A stretch of 64,000 bases of DNA from Arhodomonas sp051195215. GTDB lineage: Bacteria > Pseudomonadota > Gammaproteobacteria > Nitrococcales > Nitrococcaceae. Made by a program: the position numbers and the translations under genes. Numbering within the stretch: position 1 is the stretch's first letter; every line of letters begins with the position of its first letter. The stretch spans positions 186,001 through 250,000 of the forward strand of contig NZ_JBNAZM010000001.1 in assembly GCF_051195215.1 (NCBI RefSeq), in the 5' to 3' direction. The notes beneath the pieces were generated by a model. It did no database searches. It was not told the DNA's origin and was given only the letters and a program-made list of their open reading frames with translations. Positions 61,389 through 64,000 of the stretch are shown here, in pieces.

Positions 61389-61919
61389 GTGAACGACAAG
61401 ATCGAGGTGGCCGACATCCACCTCCGCCAACCCACGGTCGCCGACGGGGCCGGGATGTGGCGTGTGGTCAAGGAATCCGGTGTGCTGGACCTCAACTCCA
61501 GCTACCTCTACCTGCTGATGGCGCGCGATTTCGCGCGCACCTGCGTAGTGGCGGAACACGCCGGCGATATCGTGGGCTTCGTCACGGGCTACCGGCGTCC
61601 CGACCGCCCTGAAGCCGCCTTCCTCTGGCAGGTCGGCGTGCTTGCCCGCGCCCAGGGACTGGGGCTCGGCAAACGGCTCGTCGCTGCTTTTCTCCGCGCA
61701 CCGGGCTGCCAGGGCGCCACGGTCCTGGAAACCACCATCACGCCGGATAACGCCGCCTCGCGCGCCCTCTTCCGCGCCATTGCCCGCGACCTGGGCACCG
61801 GCTGCGAGGTGGGGCCGTGCTTCCGGGCGGCGGACTTCCCCGAAGCGGGGCACGAGGACGAAGAGCTCTTCGAAATCGGTCCTTATTCCCCCGAGAACCT
61901 TCAAACATTGACTTACTGA
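61389..61919 (+). CDS. ectA: L-2,4-diaminobutyrate acetyltransferase EctA
   Basis: GNAT-type enzyme of 176 residues for the second step of ectoine synthesis, acetylating diaminobutyrate at the gamma amino group. Conserved pattern: LRQPTVADGAGMWRVVKESGVLDLNSSYLYLLM, FAGDIVGFV-like AGDIVGFVTGYRRPD and the CoA loop LARAQGLGLGKRL. The GTG start has GGAGGAG upstream. ectB follows after 10 bases. Confidence 0.94.
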   Translation: MNDKIEVADIHLRQPTVADGAGMWRVVKESGVLDLNSSYLYLLMARDFARTCVVAEHAGDIVGFVTGYRRPDRPEAAFLWQVGVLARAQGLGLGKRLVAAFLRAPGCQGATVLETTITPDNAASRALFRAIARDLGTGCEVGPCFRAADFPEAGHEDEELFEIGPYSPENLQTLTY

Positions 61920-61929
61920 GGTACCCCTG

Positions 61930-63225
61930 ATGGAACTGATGGACGCCATCAACCGTTACGAGTCGGAGGTGCGCAGCTACGTGCGCAGCTTCCCCACCGT
62001 TTTCGAGAAAGCGCGAGGCTCCTACCTCTACAACACCGAGGGCACCGCCTACCTCGACTTCTTCGCCGGCGCCAGCGTGCTCAATTACGGGCACAATCAC
62101 CCGGCGATGAAGGAAGCTCTGATCGACTACCTCGCCGGTGACAACATCACGCACAGCCTGGACATGGCGAGCGTGGCCCGGGCCGAGTTCCTGCAGGCCT
62201 ACCACGACATCATCCTCGCCCCGCGCGGCATGAACCACCGCATTCAGCTGCCTGGCCCCACCGGCACCAACGCGGTGGAGAGCGCGCTGAAGATCGCCCG
62301 CAAGGTCAAGGGCCGCGAAGGGCTGGTAGCATTCACCAACGCCTTCCACGGAATGACACTCGGTTCGCTGTCGGTGACCGGTAACCAGTTCAAGCGCGAC
62401 GGCGCCGGCGTTCCGCTGTCCTACACAGCGTCGATGCCGTACGACAGCTACTTCGGCGGCGAATTCGACACCATCGATTACTTCGAGAAGATGATACAGG
62501 ACGGCGGCAGCGGCGTCGGCGTGCCGGCGGCGGTCATCGTCGAGACGGTCCAGGCCGAGGGCGGCGTGCGCGTGGCCAGCAAGGAGTGGCTGCAAAAGCT
62601 CCAGGACCTCTGCCGGCGGCTGAATATGCTGTTCATCGTCGACGATATTCAGACGGGTAACGGCCGTACGGGACGGTACTTCTCCTTCGAGGAATACGGC
62701 CTGGATCCGGACATCATCACCGTGTCCAAATCCCTGTCCGGCTACGGTCTGCCCTTGTCACTGGTCCTCGTCAAGCCCGAGCACGACATCTGGGAGCCGG
62801 GTGAGCACAACGGCACCTTCCGCGGCTTCAATCCGGCATTCGTGACCGCCCGGCGCGCCCTCGAAGTCTTCTGGCAGGACGACCAGCTCGCCAACGAGGT
62901 AGCGGCCAAGGGGGCACACGTGCGCAAACGCCTCGAAGAGATCGTGGCGAAGTACCCGCAGACCAACGGGGAGGTTCGCGGCCGCGGCCTCATGCAGGCC
63001 ATCGAGTTCGAGAATCACGACCTCGCAGGCAAGATCTCCGAGCGCGCGTTCGCCCACCAGCTCATCATCGAGACCGCCGGGCCGGACGACCAGGTGCTCA
63101 AGCTGCTCCCGCCGCTGACGACCTCACAGGAAGACCTGGACAAGGGCCTCGACATCATCGACACCGCACTCAGTGAGGCCATCGCCGAGCTCGGGATTGC
63201 CTCGTCCCGCGCCTCGGGGGAATAA
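61930..63225 (+). CDS. ectB: Diaminobutyrate-2-oxoglutarate aminotransferase EctB
   Basis: PLP enzyme of 431 residues making diaminobutyrate from aspartate semialdehyde and glutamate, first step of ectoine synthesis. Visible motifs are the N-terminal SEVRSYVRSFPTVFEKARG, GPTGTNAVESALKIARKVKGR, VDDIQTGNGRTGRYFSFE and the Schiff-base lysine in TVSKSLSGYGLPL. Directly downstream of ectA. A hairpin separates it from ectC. Confidence 0.95.
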   Translation: MELMDAINRYESEVRSYVRSFPTVFEKARGSYLYNTEGTAYLDFFAGASVLNYGHNHPAMKEALIDYLAGDNITHSLDMASVARAEFLQAYHDIILAPRGMNHRIQLPGPTGTNAVESALKIARKVKGREGLVAFTNAFHGMTLGSLSVTGNQFKRDGAGVPLSYTASMPYDSYFGGEFDTIDYFEKMIQDGGSGVGVPAAVIVETVQAEGGVRVASKEWLQKLQDLCRRLNMLFIVDDIQTGNGRTGRYFSFEEYGLDPDIITVSKSLSGYGLPLSLVLVKPEHDIWEPGEHNGTFRGFNPAFVTARRALEVFWQDDQLANEVAAKGAHVRKRLEEIVAKYPQTNGEVRGRGLMQAIEFENHDLAGKISERAFAHQLIIETAGPDDQVLKLLPPLTTSQEDLDKGLDIIDTALSEAIAELGIASSRASGE

Positions 63226-63276
63226 TGCGGCCAGCGGTCGGCAGCCTGCAGCGAGCCGGCACGCACGACCATCCGC

Positions 63277-63301
63277 CAGGGGGCGGTCGATCCGCCCCCT
63301 G
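63277..63301 (+). terminator. Terminator-like hairpin between ectB and ectC
   Basis: CAGGGGGCGG at 63277-63286, loop TCGAT, and a perfect 10-bp complementary arm at 63292-63301, followed by CTTTCG. It lies inside the ect operon 25 bases before ectC. It could reduce ectC transcription, stabilise the upstream mRNA or be a processing site. Confidence 0.5.
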
Positions 63302-63325
63302 CTTTCGTGTCAACGAGGGCAGGTC

Positions 63326-63721
63326 ATGAAGATCGTCAAACTCGAAGAAATCATCGGCACCGATCGCGACGTGGAAGGCCCGGGCTGGAAAAGCCGGCGG
63401 CTGCTGCTGAAGAAGGACGGCATGGGCTTCTCCTTCCACGAGACCATCATTCCCGCAGGCGCGGAGCTCAAGCTCTGGTACAAATACCACCTGGAGGCGG
63501 TCTACTGCGTCGCCGGCAACGGTACCATCGAGGACCTGGCCACCGGCGAGGTGCACGACATCTACGACGGCGTGCTGTATGCACTGGACAAGCACGACCG
63601 CCACATCCTGCGCGGCGGCACCGAGGACATGCGCCTCGTATGCGCCTTCAATCCCCCGGTTACGGGCCGGGAAGTCCACGATGAGGACGGCGCCTACGCC
63701 CCCGCTCCCGAGGACGCCTGA
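63326..63721 (+). CDS. ectC: Ectoine synthase EctC
   Basis: Cupin enzyme of 131 residues that cyclises N-gamma-acetyl-diaminobutyrate to ectoine, the final step. Conserved: MKIVKLEEIIGTDRDVEGPGWKSRRLLLKKDGMGFSFHETII, KYHLEAVYCVAGNGTIEDLATGE and LYALDKHDRHILRGG. No ectD or aspartokinase gene is seen before the window ends. Confidence 0.95.
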   Translation: MKIVKLEEIIGTDRDVEGPGWKSRRLLLKKDGMGFSFHETIIPAGAELKLWYKYHLEAVYCVAGNGTIEDLATGEVHDIYDGVLYALDKHDRHILRGGTEDMRLVCAFNPPVTGREVHDEDGAYAPAPEDA

Positions 63722-63731
63722 CCCGGTTTCC

Positions 63732-63756
63732 GCGGGCGTCGCGCGCCGACGCCCGC
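63732..63756 (+). terminator. Hairpin after ectC
   Basis: GCGGGCGTCG, loop CGCGC, and a perfect 10-bp complementary arm, 10 bases after the ectC stop. No T-run follows. Probable 3' end structure of the ect operon. Confidence 0.5.
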
Positions 63757-63777
63757 ACCCGAGCGCCCACCATTACC

Positions 63778-63875
63778 AGTGCCCTGAGTGGGAATGTCCC
63801 TGCACCCCTGTGCGTCATGGCGCCCGAAGGGAGCGCTGGCGCGGCTCGCTAGCGACATTGCGCTGCCCTGACGTG
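63778..63875. repeat. Degraded relative of element A
   Basis: 63778-63816 matches the left end of element A (44201-44239) at 30 of 39 positions. A right-hand AGCGACATT at 63851-63859 repeats the start of the element A right arm, but the rest does not pair. No gene is recognised from here to the window end. Confidence 0.5.
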
Positions 63876-64000
63876 CCCTGGCCACACCGACGCTCACGCA
63901 CTTTGCCGCCAAGCGGGCACACCAGCCCGGTGCCCTGGCAGGACTTGTTGAACGGTCGGTTAACCCCCAGTATCCCGGATAACAGCGACAGGTGCCCGGA

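Noticed and set aside
1..64000. tRNA, rRNA, CRISPR arrays, prophage or intact transposase genes
   Set aside because: Looked for and not recognised. The only mobile-type sequences are the small palindromic elements without coding capacity.

Overview
The window reads as a chromosomal segment of a high-GC, probably moderately halophilic gammaproteobacterium. The ectABC ectoine operon at the right end points to salt adaptation. Gene content (rlmM, tmcA, TcyJLN cystine transporter, xerD followed by dsbC, OMPLA phospholipase, MetR-type metE control) is gammaproteobacterial. The style resembles Ectothiorhodospiraceae-like halophiles, but the genus is inference. Nearly all sequence is coding, and no rRNA, tRNA, CRISPR array, prophage or intact transposase was found.

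Layout. 0.3-4.9 kb: a hemerythrin-like protein convergent to a DUF2721 / diguanylate cyclase / MbfA-type iron exporter cluster, a secreted coiled-coil protein and a DUF1992 protein. 5.1-7.5 kb: an adenine salvage pair (deaminase plus NCS2 permease). 7.6-9.4 kb: a radical SAM protein and a GNAT. 9.4-12.4 kb: a HisPJQM-type amino-acid ABC transporter. 12.5-16.1 kb: a secreted nuclease coupled to a CPA1 antiporter. 16.2-18.8 kb: slipin, xerD, dsbC. 18.8-24.6 kb: rlmM, a flavin reductase, a glycerophosphodiesterase, a second CPA1 antiporter and an MFS protein. 24.7-28.8 kb: a ferric-iron FbpABC transporter with a candidate Fur site. 28.8-38.6 kb: YceI lipoprotein, hisC, a chemoreceptor with a FliA-type promoter, a large secreted CehA/McbA hydrolase, a ChrR-type cupin, a LOG/deaminase pair and an M28 peptidase. 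39.0-43.4 kb: cystine transporter tcyJLN and tmcA. 43.3-46.7 kb: accessory-looking stretch with unknown small membrane genes, a SCO protein, unknown genes, two related palindromic repeat elements and a repeated TGTCACG-type operator. 46.7-50.1 kb: pldA, murI and an OmpA lipoprotein pair. 50.3-58.2 kb: a double-length UvrA and metE. 58.3-60.9 kb: hsp20, tsaB, an MFS protein. 61.4-63.7 kb: ectABC.

Regulation readable from sequence: a sigma-32 promoter before hsp20, a sigma-28 promoter before the chemoreceptor, a MetR box before metE, and a strong sigma-70 promoter with a long leader before ectA. The most unusual non-coding signal is a pair of about 155-bp inverted-repeat elements (44201-44356 and 45723-45876). 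They share a homologous core, have different ends, and each abuts the stop codon of the gene it follows, in the same orientation relative to that gene. A third, degraded relative lies downstream of ectC.
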